From Oscillospiraceae bacterium (GTDB lineage Bacteria > Bacillota > Clostridia > Oscillospirales > Oscillospiraceae), in assembly GCA_017420125.1 (NCBI GenBank), contig JAFOJR010000177.1, forward strand, positions 1-6,081: 6,081 nt of DNA, written 5' to 3'. This document shows, piece after piece, positions 4,961-6,081 of the stretch. A program made the translations under genes and the position numbers. Below the pieces are notes generated by a model that was given only the letters and a program-made list of their open reading frames with translations, searched no databases and was not told the origin of the DNA. The first letter of the stretch is position 1. Every line of letters begins with the position of its first letter.

Positions 4961-6081
4961 ATGTACCAAGCGCTGTATCGCAAATGGAGACCGAAGACGT
5001 TTGATGAAGTAACCGGGCAGGAACATGTGACAAAGACATTAAAACAGCAAGCGGCGCAGGGGCGGCTCTCTCATGCGTATTTGTTTACCGGAACCCGGGG
5101 AACGGGGAAAACAACCTGCGCTAAGATTTTGGCAAAAGCGGCAAACTGTCAGCATTTGGAAAATGGGAATCCCTGCAATGAATGTGATACCTGCAAGGGA
5201 ATTGACAACGGCAGTATTTTAGAAGTTTTGGAGTTAGACGCCGCTTCCAACAACGGCGTGGACCAGGTACGTGCTTTGCGGGACGAAGCGATTTACTCCC
5301 CTGCATATTGCAAGAAACGAGTGTATATCATAGACGAAGTGCACATGCTGAGCGCAGCGGCATTTAATGCACTTTTGAAAATTTTGGAAGAGCCACCAGC
5401 ACATTTGATGTTCATTTTGGCAACTACGGAACTGCATAAGGTACCGGCGACGATTTTATCCCGCTGCCAGCGTTTTTCTTTCAAGCGGCTGTTGCCAGCG
5501 CAGATCCAGCAACGGCTCTTGTGGATCGCGCAACAGGAGCGGCTCGGGCTGACTGTGGAAGGGGCGGAACTCCTTTCCCGTCTGGCGGAAGGCTCCATGC
5601 GAGATGCATTATCCCTTTTGGATCAGTGTGCCGGCTTGCGAGACCAGATTGATGTTCCGTTTATTTTGGATGTATTGGGCCTTGCGGGTAATCTGGATAC
5701 GGCCCGTTTGATGGAGACCATTGGTCAGCGGGACACGTCGAAAGCGCTGGAGCTTTTAGGGAAGCTTTATGAGAGCGGCAGGGAAATGGGCACGTTGCTC
5801 AGTGCCTTGTCCGGTCTTGCGAGAGACATTTTGATTTTAGAAACAGCACCTGCAGCAGCACAATTGCTCACGGGAGGCTATGAGAAAGATACTTTGCGTC
5901 ATTTGGCCAAGCTTTTTCCACCGGCCCGTCTGCTGGAAATGATTACGTTGCTGCAACATACCACAGACGGATTTTCCAGAAGCAGCAACCGGAAAACAGC
6001 AGGAGAATTATGCATTATCCGGCTGTGTGACGAAACGCTGAGCGAAGATTTAACTGGGATTTTAGCCAGATTGGAAAAGAT
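4961..6081 (+). CDS. dnaX: DNA polymerase III subunit gamma/tau, N-terminal part (runs off the window)
   Basis: DnaX is the AAA+ motor of the clamp loader, which opens the sliding clamp and places it on primed DNA; its tau form also tethers the polymerase. The visible 373 residues hold the whole ATPase module: the family-typical N-terminus YQALYRKWRPKTFDEVTGQ (2-20), Walker A GTRGTGKTT (44-52), a zinc site of Cys63, Cys72, Cys75 and Cys78, Walker B VYIIDE (121-126), LLKILEEPP (138-146), sensor 1 ATTE (154-157), the SRCQRF arginine-finger motif (167-172) and sensor 2 GSMRDALSLLDQ (211-222). Residues after about 235 belong to the collar domain III. No stop occurs before the window edge, so the C-terminal tau region and any frameshift signal are not visible. 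It follows the SRP RNA by 70 bases; in B. subtilis the next genes are yaaK (ebfC) and recR. Confidence 0.97.
   Translation, partial: MYQALYRKWRPKTFDEVTGQEHVTKTLKQQAAQGRLSHAYLFTGTRGTGKTTCAKILAKAANCQHLENGNPCNECDTCKGIDNGSILEVLELDAASNNGVDQVRALRDEAIYSPAYCKKRVYIIDEVHMLSAAAFNALLKILEEPPAHLMFILATTELHKVPATILSRCQRFSFKRLLPAQIQQRLLWIAQQERLGLTVEGAELLSRLAEGSMRDALSLLDQCAGLRDQIDVPFILDVLGLAGNLDTARLMETIGQRDTSKALELLGKLYESGREMGTLLSALSGLARDILILETAPAAAQLLTGGYEKDTLRHLAKLFPPARLLEMITLLQHTTDGFSRSSNRKTAGELCIIRLCDETLSEDLTGILARLEK

Noticed and set aside
5293..5598. Open frames antisense to dnaX
   Set aside because: The plus strand encodes a complete DnaX ATPase domain with all motifs; the antisense frames are explained by its codon pattern.

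Overview
The window looks like chromosomal housekeeping DNA from a low-to-mid GC Firmicute, most likely a Clostridia member. The reasons are strong AAAGGAG-type ribosome binding sites, a lipoprotein with a Gram-positive-style signal, a large (Alu-domain-containing) SRP RNA of the Bacillus/Clostridium type, and the SRP RNA–dnaX gene order known from Bacillus subtilis. A finer placement cannot be supported from the sequence alone.

Layout, left to right. A bidirectional hairpin terminator (about 27-75) ends a minus-strand gene (96-1163) for an uncharacterised P-loop kinase-like protein: a uridine-kinase/phosphoribulokinase-type domain behind a conserved-looking helical N-terminal region. A divergent spacer (1164-1351) carries the promoter of a plus-strand lipoprotein gene (1352-2044). 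Its C-terminal domain resembles, weakly, the IseA-type inhibitors of cell-wall DL-endopeptidases. A perfect 13-bp hairpin (2063-2092) separates this gene from a convergent two-gene minus-strand operon. In transcription order the operon holds a membrane-anchored spermidine-synthase-like protein (4371-2767) and thiamine pyrophosphokinase thiN (2749-2105).

The 589-base gap between that operon and dnaX is dense with signals. The minus-strand operon has an extended -10 promoter (TGG-TATACT) overlapped by one arm of a perfect GGTGGTATA/TATACCACC inverted repeat, which looks like an operator. Pointing the other way, a near-consensus promoter (TTGCAC-N17-TACAAT) drives the SRP RNA (about 4621-4890). 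The sequences flanking the mature RNA pair with each other into an uninterrupted 14-bp helix stacked on the 8-bp closing helix. This is the sort of precursor stem that RNase III trims in B. subtilis. The dnaX gene (4961 to the window edge) begins 71 bases after the SRP RNA with no convincing terminator between them, so it may be partly transcribed by read-through.

Taken together, the right end is a conserved module of protein targeting (SRP RNA) and replication (DnaX). The left part is accessory: a putative small-molecule kinase, a secreted lipoprotein and a polyamine-synthase-like/thiamine-cofactor operon, with no obvious common pathway. I see no mobile element, CRISPR array, tRNA or rRNA. 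I found no wholly new system. The most informative items are the SRP precursor helix, the operator-like repeat, the kinase of unknown substrate, and the spermidine-synthase-like protein whose key acidic residues are replaced.
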